Source: Sepiola atlantica
Taxonomy: Eukaryota > Mollusca > Cephalopoda > Sepiida > Sepiolidae
NCBI GenBank assembly: GCA_963556195.1
Contig: OY744517.1
Location: 144,876,382-144,940,381 of the forward strand
Direction of reading: 5' to 3'
DNA: 64,000 bases
Program-made: the position numbers and the translations under genes
Part shown: in pieces, positions 41,050-52,690 of the stretch
Numbering within the stretch: position 1 is the first letter of the stretch
Layout: each line of letters starts with the position of its first letter
Notes under the pieces: generated by a model
What the model was told of the DNA's origin: nothing
What the model saw: only the letters and a program-made list of their open reading frames with translations
Database searches by the model: none

Positions 41050-41135
41050 CCCCCTCCCGTCAGGAAGGATTTCCCCTCCTCCTATAGAGGACAGAACAAA
41101 TACTACACTTTGATTCTATCCCAAAAGCCAATAAT
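41050..41135 (-). mobile_element. U2-headed SINE fragment
   Basis: The minus strand reads 'TTGGCTTTTGGGATAGAATC', 'AAAGTGTAGTATTTGTTCTG', the U2 5' end with a few changes, then a short C/T-rich body. Confidence 0.6.
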
Positions 41136-41724
41136 GTGTATTTTAGTTCGAGTTTCAGAACAAATGTCAATGAAATAAATCGCTCTAAATGTCACGGCAC
41201 ACCCACCGACTAATTTTATTCCCCAAAGAATGAATATTACAAAAAAATGTGTCTATATTCTGTTCGAAGCAACGCTGAAGAAGAATGGGATATGTCTTGT
41301 GTAATTTCTGACTTTTAGCTATAAACACATAGACAATTGCTATGCAATAGATTAAATAGGTTTCAATATATATACCAATATAGTGGATACCTCGTGTCGT
41401 GTCAGTAGAAAAAAAATAAACAAGAGTTCTCGATTATACTACAAGAGCAGTATATGTATTTTATTTAGATTACGATTCCATCGAATGATACCTGGATTTC
41501 ACGTATCTAATCCCCTGCTAGTTCAACAACTTAGTAGGCTGATGGGCTAGAACGTCCATCATTCATCAACATGGGGGACAAGGATCTGGAAGCTGCTTCA
41601 CAAGGGACGATGAGGCAGTTTTGTGTCCCCGTCAGCATGCTAATTTTTCTTAGCTACATGAAACCCGGGTACAGTTGATGGAATCTTAATTGTATAGTAT
41701 ATAAATAAAATATATATATATATA

Positions 41725-41974
41725 TATATGTGATTTTATGAAGGCTTACCAAAGCATTCCTTTCAAGACACCAATGATCACCATTAAAGATATTTTTTCT
41801 TACAAATACTATTTATTCAAATTAAATGTTTTTTCCTACACGTGTTTCACTACCAAGCAGTAGGAAAAAACATTTAATTTGAATAAATAGTATTTGTAAG
41901 AAAAAACATCTTTAATGGTGATCATTGGTGTCTTGAAAGGAATGCTTTGGTAAGCCTTCATAAAATCACATATA
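41725..41974. repeat. Near-perfect 114-bp-arm palindrome
   Basis: Arms 41725-41838 and 41861-41974 are exact inverted copies apart from one mismatch I can see (agatatttt vs agacgtttt region read in reverse), around a 22-nt loop 'cacgtgtttcactaccaagc' plus 'ag'. The outer end is tatatgtgattttatg, next to a TA tract. No coding capacity. It has the shape of a MITE or snapback product, and its near identity suggests youth. Confidence 0.92.
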
Positions 41975-42074
41975 AATGCTCTGTACTCTGTAATCGAGTA
42001 TCATCGAGCTTGTTTTTTATTGGAACAACCCCGGTCTTCACTGAATGATCTATTTTATAAGTGAAAAATCTAAA

Positions 42075-42076
<2 letters not shown>

Positions 42077-42151
<75 letters not shown>
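42077..42151. repeat. (TA)n microsatellite
   Basis: About 75 bp of TA. Confidence 0.97.
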
Positions 42152-42157
<6 letters not shown>

Positions 42158-42299
42158 AGAAGTTTCTCAACCATTAAAACTATATAAAAAAAAAAAACAA
42201 AAAAAAACCTTAAGTCCCAAGTCGTTCAGTGGAAAATCACTCATGTAAGTCAATTTAATTTTTACAGTTATTATATTAGTTTGCTTCTAACATTATTTA

Positions 42300-42375
42300 A
42301 GGGATCATCAGTTGTTTACCATGAAATACTGTTTCGGGAATTTAAAAACAAGACAGTATTTAATTTCATGGCTTC
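42300..42375. repeat. Interspersed repeat, pair with 3480-3575
   Basis: See 3480-3575. Here 'aaatactgtttcgggaattt' and 'aaaaacaagacagtattt' form an imperfect hairpin. Confidence 0.45.
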
Positions 42376-42944
42376 CCAGCAGAGTTGATCAGACCCCACT
42401 TCCCTTAAAAGACAAAAACATAAACGCTCCGTATACTAAACCTAAGTTTTGTTCCGTATAAATGTTTTGCTAACTTATATTAGTTATTAAAAAAAAAAAG
42501 AAGAAAAAAGTCCTCCTTACCTGTGTTGTTCGTCTGTCTAATAAAATTTATCCGTTACTTACAAAAATGTTGCTGCATTTTAAAGTGTGTAGACGAATCC
42601 ATTACACTACTTTTTAGGTGATTAATGTATTTTTAGTTTTAGTTTTATATTAAAAATATAAAAAATATCAACATATTCAAATATTTAAAAAAAATTTTTT
42701 TATTTTAAATTATATATATATACATATATATACTTTTAGTCCTTTTCTCTCCCCCTCCTCCTTCTCCGCCTCCGCCTCCTTTGTTGTTTTATTCCTTGTC
42801 ATCAATTTTAAATAAATACTAATCTTCCTTGCCAACTCACAGCGTTCATAAGCTAAACTGCCGATTTTTTCTCTTTCTTCTTCTTTTTTAACTCACAGCG
42901 TTTCCAACCGGCGTTCATAAGCTAACTGTCTATTTTTTCTCTCT

Positions 42945-43000
42945 TTCTTCTTCTTCTGCTTCTTCTTCTTCTGCTTCTTCTTCTTCTGCTTCATCTTCTT

Positions 43001-43047
<47 letters not shown>
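42945..43047. repeat. (TTC)n followed by (TA)n
   Basis: TTC-rich tract to about 43002, then about 45 bp of TA. Confidence 0.9.
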
Positions 43048-43051
<4 letters not shown>

Positions 43052-43136
43052 CTGGAATTTATGCCAGTAAACTAGGAACTTACCTTGAAATGTATATATA
43101 TATATATATGCATATTTCCGAACCGGAAGTAACATT

Positions 43137-45500
43137 TTTTTGTACTAATAACCTATCAAGGCCTAAAAGCCACTCAAGGGTAATGGTTAATGAGTTTGTC
43201 AGGTGGACAAGACAACATCTTGAGGATTGGTGACGATGGTTGAAACTGAGCAAAATTTGATTATTTAAGAGGGCGGCTCAAAAAGAATTTGTTAACGTTG
43301 GACTTGAAAACGACCATGTTGTAGTCAGCTGGGAAGCAGCCCCATGGTATTGTGTTCCACAAACGGGTAGTTCTTGGAAAGAAACTTTGCTTATAGAAAA
43401 TCTGTTTAGAAAGGAAAATTATTGATAGTGATTGTAGCTAGACGAGTTTCTACTGTGAATGTTTTACAGTAGGGGGACCGTAGATTGGAGCTCAGTCGAG
43501 CACCTACCTTGAAAATAATGATACAGCAGAGAAAGACTAGCGACGTCGCTTTTGTAAGAAAGAGGTTGTAGAGAACAGAAGATGCCATCTCCCAAAAGAT
43601 TTCGACGACGATTTTGTACTCAATCAAAGCAGGAAAGAGTGCTCCATGCAGCACCTCCTCAGATGTGCCAACAATACTCTATCTTACCAAGTATCTGACT
43701 ATTATACAGGTAGATGATTGCGTCAGGGGTGATTTACTTTCTGGAGCGATAGAATGATTCAACAAGTTTTCTTGCGACCTTAGCATTAGATTTTATGTAT
43801 CTCTCCCATTTCAGGTCTGGAATGAAAGTCAGCTCTAGAAGCTTATCAATGCAGGGGGCTGCTTAAAGCAGAGGGCCATTCATTTCAACTGATGGCAAAG
43901 TGAGGATCCGAGCGTTGGTGGTAGAAGGAGGGAAGCTTAGTTTTAGACGCTTTAAAAATAACTAGACACTTTTCCCCCCATTGCATCACGTGCTTCAGAT
44001 CGGAAGAGAGAGAATCAAAAAGATCTTGATCATTAATGTTCGTCGACGTGTTGCCATAGATGGTTGTGTCATCTGCATAGATGTCAACAAATGATCTTAG
44101 AATGTGATTTGGAAGGTCATTAATGAAGATCAGGAAGAGCGTTGGACCCAGAATAGATCCTTGAGGCACGCCAGCATTGATACTATGTGCTTCAAACTTC
44201 TCCCCATCAACGACTACTTTTATATACCTATAAAAGAGAAAGGACTTCATGGTTGAAAAGACATTTTCAAATATTCCATCGCTAGCAAGCTTTTAAGGCA
44301 AACCTTTGAGCCAAACCCTATCAAAGGCCTTTGATATGTCAAGAGCTTTTGCTTTATAAATGAAGCCCCTGTCAATAGATTCACTGGTCCTGTGTGATAT
44401 TACAGTCAGCACGTCAGTTGTTGATCTGGCAGGACGAAATCCATATTGCTTGTCGTTGAGTAGATTGTTTTTGCTGAGGTGGTTGACAGCTTCTTGATCT
44501 ATCACAGATTCAAACAACTTACTCAAGATACACAGGAGACTGATTGGTCTGTACTGAGATGCAGAAAACCAATCTCCAGTATTTTAAAATATTGGACAGA
44601 CTGACAAAGTTTTCCAAAATGATGAGAAACATTTCTCCACGAATTAACAACCTTGTGAGAACTAGTTCTGGTTTCAGTTTCTTAAGTACTATGATTGGAA
44701 TATTGTCAGGACCAGTAGCCTTGCTGGCATCAAGTTTTCTGATAAGTTTGGTAACAACCTGGACAGATATATAGATGTCGCTTAGAGTCTTTATAGTCAA
44801 AGGGGAAATTCATGCGGTAGGCCACTCTGATCGCAAAGGATGGAATTTGCTGCAAATTTCTTTGCAAAAAGTTTGGCTTTATCTGATGCTGAGAAAATTA
44901 TTTCTGGTCCATTGATGATGGTTGGAATAGAGTTCTTACATCTGTTAAGGACCTTATTTGTTATTTGCCTAAACTTGTGGGAACCAAGCCTCTGCTCAGC
45001 CATTCTAGATTTAACGGATTAAGCATAGGACTCTTTCGCGTTTTCTATAAGCCTTTTGTAGGGGCTGTGGGCAGTTTTAAAGGCGACTTTAGCTTCAGAG
45101 CATCTATTTTGATAAAAGCAATTGAAATAGTGATTTCTGTGAGCAATGGCTGCAGCACATTCAGGCATGTACCACGGCTGGCTGTTTGGTTTCTGTTGGA
45201 ATTTCTTGGAGGGTATGATGTTCTCAATATCAGCGATTAACCAATCAATTATATCAGACATTATACACAGGGCACATTCTTTTTGAAAATGGAAGGCCGA
45301 GGAATTTCTGATATGAAAGATTTGAGGCTGTCTCAATCAGCCCTTGAGTATCGATACACTCTGTGATGGAAAGGGACACCAGAGGTCTAACTGAACTTTG
45401 TTTTGTTCTTAATTGAGACTACTGGGTGATTGGAAAATCCCAGCGGAACACAGAATAATCGATGAATTATCCACTCCTATGTAATTATGTTGACAAGACA
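43137..45500 (-). pseudogene. LINE B: jockey-like element with RT, broken
   Basis: Longest non-LTR copy in the window. On the minus strand from about 45500: traces of the end of the AP endonuclease ('CVPLGFSNHPVV'); the linker 'NSQPWYMPECAAAIAHRNHY'; then 'MAEQRLGSHKFRQITNKVLN'; RT beginning 'KLDASKATGPDNIPIIVLKK'; 'NDKQYGFRPARSTTDVLTVI'; 'KALDISKAFDRVWLKGLP'; 'NAGVPQGSILGPTLFLIFIN'; and the catalytic 'DIYADDTTIYG' at about 44080. The RT boxes are legible, but frameshifts and stops separate them. The 3' UTR ends near 43137 with the B tail (minus 'cccttgagtggcttttaggc'). The N-terminal endonuclease is missing. Confidence 0.85.
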
Positions 45501-46290
45501 GATGGGGCGAGACAATGTTGAATTTTAGTTTTAATATTATTGTAAATATGTTAAACAACTAATATATGTTAAGTATTGTTTGTACTCAAGAAAATGGCAT
45601 AAATCATGATTTTAGTTATATGTAAAGGTGGTGGCTCACACAAGACAGTACTTCCTGCCCTTCAATCCACCCCGATTCTTAGTAAGGAAAGGGGTGGTAT
45701 CAAGTAAATCAGGTTTTGTCAACAAAATAATGTGGGGGCGGATAACACTACTTACTTCCAGTGTCGAAATATAGATACATTTCAGGGGTCAAAACATACC
45801 ACCATGTTGGATTTTAGTTTTAATATTACTGTAAATACAGTTAACAATTAATATTTGTTTACTCAAGAAAATGACATAAATCATGATTTTAGTACAAAAT
45901 AAGTTGTTTGGGAGTCAAATGTTGAAAAAGTTCGTTTTACTGTATATAATTAGTCCCCTTTCATCGGGTAAATTAGCCTAGTTTTGTTGAAAAGTTTAAC
46001 ATTATTTTCGCAATATGAGATTGCGCAAAAAAGTTTAAGATTTTATCTCATTTTCTTAATTTATTACCACCCACCCACCCACCCACCCACCAGCCTCATC
46101 ACAACGCTCTTATTTCCCAGCTGTTGTTGTGATCCACAATAATGCGTTGAGGAATATCAATAAATCGAATTTGCTAAGTTTTAAAAAATGTGTCTTATAA
46201 GTTGGATGGGTTAAAAAAAATTTTTTTTTTTTTAAAAGCAATAATTCTTAAAATGTTACGAATGTTTTAAACAGACTTTTAAGTAATACT
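45501..46290. other. AT-rich DNA with an internal duplication
   Basis: 'ttgaattttagttttaatat' then 'tgtaaatatgttaaacaact', at about 45515-45615, recurs diverged at 45805-45905 with 'actcaagaaaatg.cataaat'. (CCAC)n occurs at 46070-46092. No gene. Confidence 0.5.
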
Positions 46291-46299
46291 AATAAAAAG

Positions 46300-46753
46300 T
46301 GACCCTTTTGGGTCACCCATTGAGCTCGGGTTAGATCGTTTGAATAAGGAAAAAAATGAGTTTCCAAAGCCAGTTGAATTAAAAATGTTTAAATACAAAA
46401 TCAAAAATTAGTTTTTCTGTTCACTATATCCCCCTCTCTTTCTTTCTCTTTATCCGATGGAAGCGAGAGTTATAGACACTGTATAAAATAAGAGGTGGTG
46501 GTGGTGGTGGGGGAATCGAACAACAGTGAGCTCTCAAAGACAGTTACATTTAAAAAAAAATCCAAAATTAGTCACTTTCTGCTCCCTATCTCTCTCTTTT
46601 TCTCTTTAGCTATGAGTTAAATAGTATTAATACTTGTGGTGACATTCCTTATTGTTTATAATGGAGTATTCTGTTTTATAGTTGTGGAACTACGCAAGGA
46701 ATAATAATAATAAAATTCTGTTTTATAGTTAGTTTTATTGCCTTTAACTGTTA

Positions 46754-46808
<55 letters not shown>

Positions 46809-46905
46809 GGGGGTGACAGAATTGAGAATGATAGACACTGTATAAAATAAGAGTGGGGGCGGGTCAAACAACATAGAGTGAGAGAGGGTGAGGGTAATAG
46901 ACAGA
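46300..46905. repeat. Diverged tandem-like repeat region with (GA)n
   Basis: The 46300-46430 copy of the 2570 repeat is followed by two related blocks containing 'agacactgtataaaataaga' (about 46473 and 46832), and by a (GA)n tract at about 46755-46803. Confidence 0.55.
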
Positions 46906-47094
46906 AACTAAGTAAGAAATGGGTGACTTGGTAAGTAAATTATGAATTAAGCTAATTAGAACACTTAAAATGGATTTTTTCAAACATAACTCAATCCCAA
47001 AACCAATGAATATTTTAGCATGCATTTTGTGTGATTAAAATATATAGGAATAAATCTTTGGGAAACAAACGTTGATTAACTTTCTGATCAAAGC

Positions 47095-48135
47095 TTGCGA
47101 ATAACTTTAAACAGTGTCTCTTCTTCTCTTTTCCTATCAATTCTGGTTTTCCTCTTGGCTCTATTCTATTCCCAACACTGTTTCTTCTCTATATCAATGA
47201 TCTTCCAGAGAATATTATTCAGAAAATTAACATCTATGCTTATCATACCACTTTCTATTCTGGTATTGTTTCTCACCCATCTCCCCTCATATCAGTTGAA
47301 ATATGCAGTTGATCTAGAAGTTGACCTGGGTTCAGTTGTAGATTGGAGTGCGAAATGGTTTGTTTCGTTTAATCCAGCTAAGACTCGGCTCGTGTCTTTC
47401 AATCGTAGGCGTTTCCCTTTTCTTCCTGAGATTCTCATGGATGTCTCTGCTCTTGAGGAGAAATCGACTCTGAAACTTCTTGGTCTTTCTCTCTCATCAA
47501 ATCTTTCTTGGAGTTCATACATTAGCTCCCTTGCCTTTTCTGCTTCTCATAAAGTCGGTTCTCTCTATCGCTCCAACCACTTTCTCACACCTGAGGCTAT
47601 TCTCTATCTCTACAAATCTATTATCAGACCATGTATGGAGTACTGTTGTCATATTTGGGCTGGTTAATCTCTGTCCCATTTGAGGGTTCTTGATAAGGTG
47701 CAGAAACGTATCTGTAATTTGATTGGCCCCACCCTTTCTTCTTTTCCACACCCCTCTCTCACAGACGTGATGCTGTTAGTCTCAGTCTTTTCTATAAGTA
47801 CTATTATGGCATGTGTTCTTCAGAATTGTGTGATCTATTCCCCGCTTCTTTTGTTTCAGCTCGTTTGGCTCGATGATTTAGTGTCCTCCATCAATTCGCT
47901 TTTTGATACCTCATTGTAATACAGCTACCTATTCCAATAGCTTCTTTCCAAGAACTGCAGGCTTGTGGAACTCTCTTCCTGCTGACTATTTTCCTCCTAC
48001 GTATAGCCTTGGTCTTTTCAAAACTAAGGCCAATAGGTATCTCCTTTCTTTGCTATAATCATATTTCGTTCTTGTTAGCTCCTTACACCAAGTGACTTCA
48101 TGTCTTGTTTGGAGCGATTTCCATTAAAAAAAAAA
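47095..48135 (+). pseudogene. LINE C: RT C-terminal half with 3' tail
   Basis: A 190-codon frame begins near the RT active site, where the YADD box is altered (YAYHTT at about 47233-47250). It runs through 'DWSAKWFVSFNPAKTRLVSF', 'LKLLGLSLSSNLSWSSYISS' and 'ILYLYKSIIRPCMEYCCHIW' to a stop at 47668. Then come 'RVLDKVQKRICNLIG', with frameshifts, and the tail 'ccttacaccaagtgacttca', 'tgtcttgtttggagcgattt' with an A-run at about 48125. It is a jockey/CR1-like family related to LINE A but with a distinct tail. 5'-truncated. Confidence 0.8.
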
Positions 48136-48339
48136 CTCAACTCAGATTGAGTATAATAATAGATTAGAACATTCAAAAAATGTTATAAAACTTTTTGTTT
48201 TTTAATACTGTCTCTTGCTATATTGATGAACAATTTTATAAAAAAATACAAAAGAAAACATTTCTTTTTTCTTTTAATCTTCTATATATATATATATAAC
48301 TCAATGTCTGTGTGTATGTGTTTGTGATGTTTGTGTATT

Positions 48340-48815
48340 CCCTATAGAAAGAAAAGTTAGAGAATCTGCATAAAATCTAAAAGTGTATTCTTATCTAATA
48401 TTTACCAGGGAAGACAATGGAAGTGTTCCCAAATCTCTAAGTGCAATCCTAAGGAGGCTATGAGGACACAACCCCCTTAAAACTTCAAATATATTCTATT
48501 TTTATGAAATTTAAATCATATGTTTAAAATTTTGTAGGGAAGACAATTAAAGTGGTCCCAAATTTCTAGGTGCTCTCCTAACCTAAGCTGAAGCTCCTTT
48601 AAAACTTGAAATATATCCTATTCTAATGAAATTTATATCATATGTATAAAATTATAAAATGTCAGTGGTCCCAAATCTTTATGTTACCTTCTATGTGTCG
48701 AATGTCTATGTGGCCCCACTTCTAAGTAAGCCATAGGGACAGAACCTCCTTAAAACTTCAAATACGTGTATCCGGCTTTAATGAAATTTAAACTATATGT
48801 ATTAGACACTAATTC
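48340..48815. repeat. Degenerate ~150-bp tandem repeat, about three units
   Basis: Recurring blocks 'gtggtcccaaat.t.ta.gt', 'ccttaaaacttcaaatata' and 'aatgaaatttaaa.catatgt' at roughly 150-bp spacing, diverged. Confidence 0.65.
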
Positions 48816-48967
48816 AGAGAATTGTCTAACATTTCAGCTCCTTATTAGGAGGTAAAACGGGAGGAGGGGCAGTAACTAAAACGAAAGTAATATTGTATTA
48901 TGAGCTTAGTAAAAAAGTACATAATAATGATCCTCATTTAATCCTGAACAACGTCGGGTCTTCCATG

Positions 48968-49191
48968 CTAGTCTACGATAAATTGACTTTGAGGTCTTGA
49001 TTCTACCGAGTTTGCATCGATTCTCGAGCCAGTCAGCCTAGACAGAGGCGATGGTCGCTGATCCAATGGCATAACACTCTTTGCTTTTAGAGCTGGTAGG
49101 CTGCTCATATGGGATGCCACTTGCTTCGACTCTTTTATGCCGTAAAAAACTGTGAAATCTGTTGTCAATCCTGCCACTGCAGCTCGGTTTG
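48968..49191 (-). CDS. Possible 3'-terminal coding exon of an unidentified gene
   Basis: On the minus strand a strong acceptor (cctttttttatggtttcag) is followed by a 74-codon open stretch to TAG: 'NRAAVAGLTTDFTVFYGIKE', 'SKQVASHMSSLPALKAKSVM', '...SRPQSQFIVD'. Composition is balanced and protein-like, unlike the AT-rich surroundings and unlike the transposon fragments. The exon would begin in the middle of a codon. I do not recognise the family. The frame runs upstream through the acceptor to 49225 without meaning. No upstream exon is identifiable in the window (it may lie far away across an intron), and no clear poly(A) signal is seen just downstream. Confidence 0.35.
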
Positions 49192-49974
49192 CTGAAACCA
49201 TAAAAAAAGGACAAATACACATCACTAACAGACCGTTTCATTTTCCAGCCTATTTCAGTTGATACGTCAAGGGTCGTCGGTCCCGATTTTTCATGATTCA
49301 TACGAGATATTAGACAGATAATAGCCACTTGTATGAACATGCATGAGTGTGTTCACTGCACTGGCCGTTGTACCTGGTGCAAGGTTGCCCTTCGATTCAG
49401 TCAGTGCTGCAACAAAGAATTCTTTATTCCAAGTAAGCCCAGTTTATAAACAATTAACAGATTTTTTATTTTTTTGGAGATTAAAAATGCTACTCGTTTT
49501 CTTAGGATGAATAGCAGACTTGCAAAAATGAGATCTTTTATCCCGGACAAATAAAAACATAGGTCCAACCCGACACAACAGACCCTCTGTTCCCGAGGAT
49601 CACTGAAAGCCAAATGCCACCTCGAACATCCAACTCCAACTGCCTTGCCACTCCTCGGAGGGCCGGCTCACCATTCGACCACCCAGAGGCTGACTACTGG
49701 AGATATCCACTGAAGATGACAGCTAAAAAGTGTCCACTCGAAATGGTTTATCTGCAGACAATCTAGGGACATTACTTTTCTCAAGTAGAATGGTCTCATC
49801 AGGATTCCCCGTTGAATGAGGCACTTATTTTATTTCAAACAAAAGACAATTTCTGTGTAGCCTAACTCACAATCAGAGATATTTTCAATTTCTTCTGTGC
49901 CCCCCACCCCGTTTTTTTCCTTATGCCAAGCACCTATCACTTGCAATGTTTGCTATTCGCATGCACCACTAAAA

Positions 49975-50195
49975 CATGCAGCCTAGTGAATGTTTACACT
50001 TGTAAAAACAAGCCCTGAGAAACCGCTTGGATGTTCTAACACATCTCTTTATTATTGTTGAGCCGTCCTCCTAAATAATCAGACTCTGCCCAGTCCCAAC
50101 CATTGTTACCAGTCCTCCTAACAAAGTCATTAGTCCTTATCCTCGAGTGTTCTTTGGGCCTTGATATGCGATGACTTGCTAGTACATGAGAAAAA
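49975..50195 (+). mobile_element. LINE B 3' end fragment
   Basis: 'gttgagccgtcctcctaaat', 'aatcagactctgcccagtcc', 'cttatcctcgagtgttcttt', 'gggccttgatatgcgatgac' match the 3' UTR at 56860-56990. Confidence 0.7.
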
Positions 50196-50265
50196 TCTCC
50201 CTAGTTATCATTCAATGCAACACCATATCCATTATAACGTCATCCATCAATGTTTAAGTATTATT

Positions 50266-50635
50266 TACTCCTCTCCAGGAGTTAGGCACAAGGCCAGTTT
50301 TATCCTACTCCCACAAGTAAGATGTGACCCAAGGTCGGGTCGGAAAGTGGGGGTTGAAAAGCCAGCGCCCGAGAAGGTGAGCACTCTGACCATCAAAAAT
50401 TGCCTGGGCAGCCCCGTCGGCATTCCCCGGTAGGGGCGCCTCAGGCAGTAAGCAATAAACTTACTCCTCCTCAAAGAGGGGAGGCGAAGCCTGGGAGGGT
50501 GGACCTCCTAGAACTGCATAGGACAGACCCATAGACAGGCGTAAATCAAGCCCCGAAGGCCAAGACAATACCAGTCTATGGGGTGTAGTATCCATCGGAA
50601 CAGATACTACACTTTGATCTTAGCCAAAAGGCCAT
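50266..50635 (-). mobile_element. U2-snRNA-headed SINE, full length
   Basis: On the minus strand the first ~35 nt are the U2 snRNA 5' end (GGCCTTTTGGCTAAGATCAA, then AGTGTAGTATCTGTTC, with one extra A). After that the sequence departs from U2: CGATG and GATACTACAC, which pairs perfectly with GTGTAGTATC to make a 10-bp stem. The body has two further GC-rich hairpins (around 'ccatagac...gtctatgg' and the 'ggaggtcc...' block). The 3' end is 'cctaactcctggagaggagt' 'aa'. No Sm site or U2 3' half, so it is not a U2 gene. Overlapping short ORFs are not genes. Confidence 0.85.
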
Positions 50636-51175
50636 CAATGTTTAAGTTTTCATGAAGAAAACAAACAAAACTTTACCCTCGTGCACAGGCAAGGAAATAG
50701 GGACGCATTGAAATGCACTTTTATTTCTTTAAATAAATATATCTATTTATATAAAGTTAGGTATATGTATATGTTTATATATTTTTATGTACAAGATTCA
50801 CTCCTAAACCATTTAACCGATCATTATGAATTTTGTAACACAGCTGCTAAGCGTAAGTGATCGTAATGTGGGCTATATTAAGTTTAATTTAGTGTTATGC
50901 AAAATAGGCAAAAAGGGGATGGAAGTCCTTCGTGAAAATTCACATACCTCCGATTTTTGTGAAATTTTAACAATAGGTATTAAACATCAATTAATAAATA
51001 TTCCTCAAATTTCAGTTTCTTTGGAGAATTTTAAACGGTTTTAGGGAGCATAATATCAACAGAACCTCCCATTTGAAAATTCAAAAATTTCAGATTTGCA
51101 TTAAATTTGATCCATAGTAATTACACACCAGGATTTTGGGGGTCACCCTGTATTAGAAACGCCGATTAGATATTA
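50636..51175. repeat. AT-rich repeat-like DNA with mariner-type terminus
   Basis: Contains diverged repeated phrases ('acagaacctcccatttgaaa', 'ttcaaaaatttcag'). At 51139-51152 it ends in 'ggggtcaccctgta', an inverted TACAGGGTGACC-type terminus. No coding content. Confidence 0.35.
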
Positions 51176-51179
51176 AGGA

Positions 51180-51660
51180 CATGTAAATGCATGAAGATAC
51201 ACAAAGAAAACAACTTGAAAAACTGAATCTAAAACAAGAAATACGTTAAATATAGAAATGTAGGTACTCTTAGAAAGATGAAATAAAAGTGTGTGAATAA
51301 ACGGAAATGTAAAGTTACTTACATAGTCTCAATGGTAATGTTGTGCCACATGGAAAAAATACAAACAACGTTCTTTGACCATTGTCTGAGAGTCCTTTGC
51401 CTCTATCAGAAAGATAACCCCTAACAGACAAAGCTGATTAGGTTTTAAAAAGCATGCTTAGTAGCAGAGTGGATCGGAAAGAGATCCGTGTGCTTTGAAA
51501 GTTGTGTGAATAAGAGAAAGAGTCTTATTTCTAAATTTACCACCACATGAAGGACGAGAGTACAAAATCTCGCGACATTTGTGCCACCTAGTGTTAAAAC
51601 AAAATATCTCCAAGAGAGATAACTCTGGCCCAACAGCGGCAAAGTTGCTACCAACGTACC
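51180..51660 (+). repeat. LTR-like repeat, copy 1 (pair with 55370-55860)
   Basis: Shares in order with 55370-55860: 'gaagatacacaaagaaaaca / aagatacacacagagaata', 'ttacttacatag / tttacttacatgg', 'ttgtctgagagt / agtctgagagtg', 'agacaaagctg.ttaggtttt', 'aaaaagc', 'ttgtgcca', 'aaaatatctccaagagagat / aaatatatctcaaagtgagat'. The TTTTAAAAAGC phrase resembles a core promoter. Probably two old LTRs of one family. Confidence 0.4.
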
Positions 51661-52139
51661 TATTTTTAAATTAACTGTTCCCTGCCTTTGATGCACGTTT
51701 TTTGTTGTTGTCATAAACACAAATTTTAAATAAGCATTCAGAAACCGCCCTCTCTTGAAATAAAATGCAAATAAAAGCAAGGCAACATAAATACCTTCTG
51801 GTCAAATGACACAGACTATTTTTATATTCAGCTTAATTCTTGTGTTTGCCCATTGCCGTATTGTTTTAATGTCTAACAAGTTGTAAGACCGATTACCGCA
51901 CATTAGCTGCTGCAACAGGAGCATTTTCAAAAAGTTACACCTTTATGTTTTTTCTATCTTTTTTTTAGTCATTTAAACTATTTTAGTCTTCAAACCCACA
52001 ACAAATTACTTTTTTTTGCTGAAGAAAAAAAACACACTTAGTTTAATTTTTAGAAGAGGATGCAATTTGCTATTAAAACTAGCAAAAATATGCGACCAGA
52101 AGGAGCATATTTTTGCTAAATAAAACGAACATGTACAAT

Positions 52140-52425
52140 ACTGCCCCCCAAAGGAGGTAATTCCTGGGAGGATGGTTTCATGGCAACAGGACATATACTA
52201 CACTACCCCCTTCTCAAATAAAAGAAAGAAGCGGTAATGCCTAGAAGGATGGTATCATGACCACAAACAACGTACTATACCACCACCACCCCCAAAAAAT
52301 GAGGAGGTTATGCCTAGAAGGATAGTATTATGACGAATCAACATATACTACACTGTCCTCCAAATGAGGAGGTAATGCCTGAGGATGGTCTCATGACAAG
52401 AGAACTGATACTACACTACCTTCCT
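52140..52425. repeat. Module 1 expanded about four-fold (U2 piece included)
   Basis: Four ~65-80-bp units of 'ggaggtaa.t.cctgggagga', 'tggt.tcatg.caa', 'cagatactacact' type, each ending in the U2-derived tag, with C-rich spacers. The same module is single at 39887. Confidence 0.8.
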
Positions 52426-52690
52426 CTGAATTGAACATTGAAAGATAGTACATAGTTTCGGCTTCAGACAGACAGATACCAAATCGCCATTGTTAATAGA
52501 AGTAATAGTATAGTTTTAGCTTCAGACAAACAGATACACAGTCTCCATTAGTAATAGAAGTGATATTATAGTTTTGGCTTCAAACAGACAGATACCAAAT
52601 CTCCATTATTAATAGAAGTAATAGCATAGTTTCGGCTTCAGACAGACAGATACTAAATATCCATTAGTAATAGATGTAATGTAAGCAAAA
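52426..52690. repeat. Module 2 expanded four-fold
   Basis: Four ~60-bp units of 'agtttcggcttcagacagac', 'agataccaaatctccatta', 'taatagaagtaata'. Single at 40005-40065. Confidence 0.85.
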
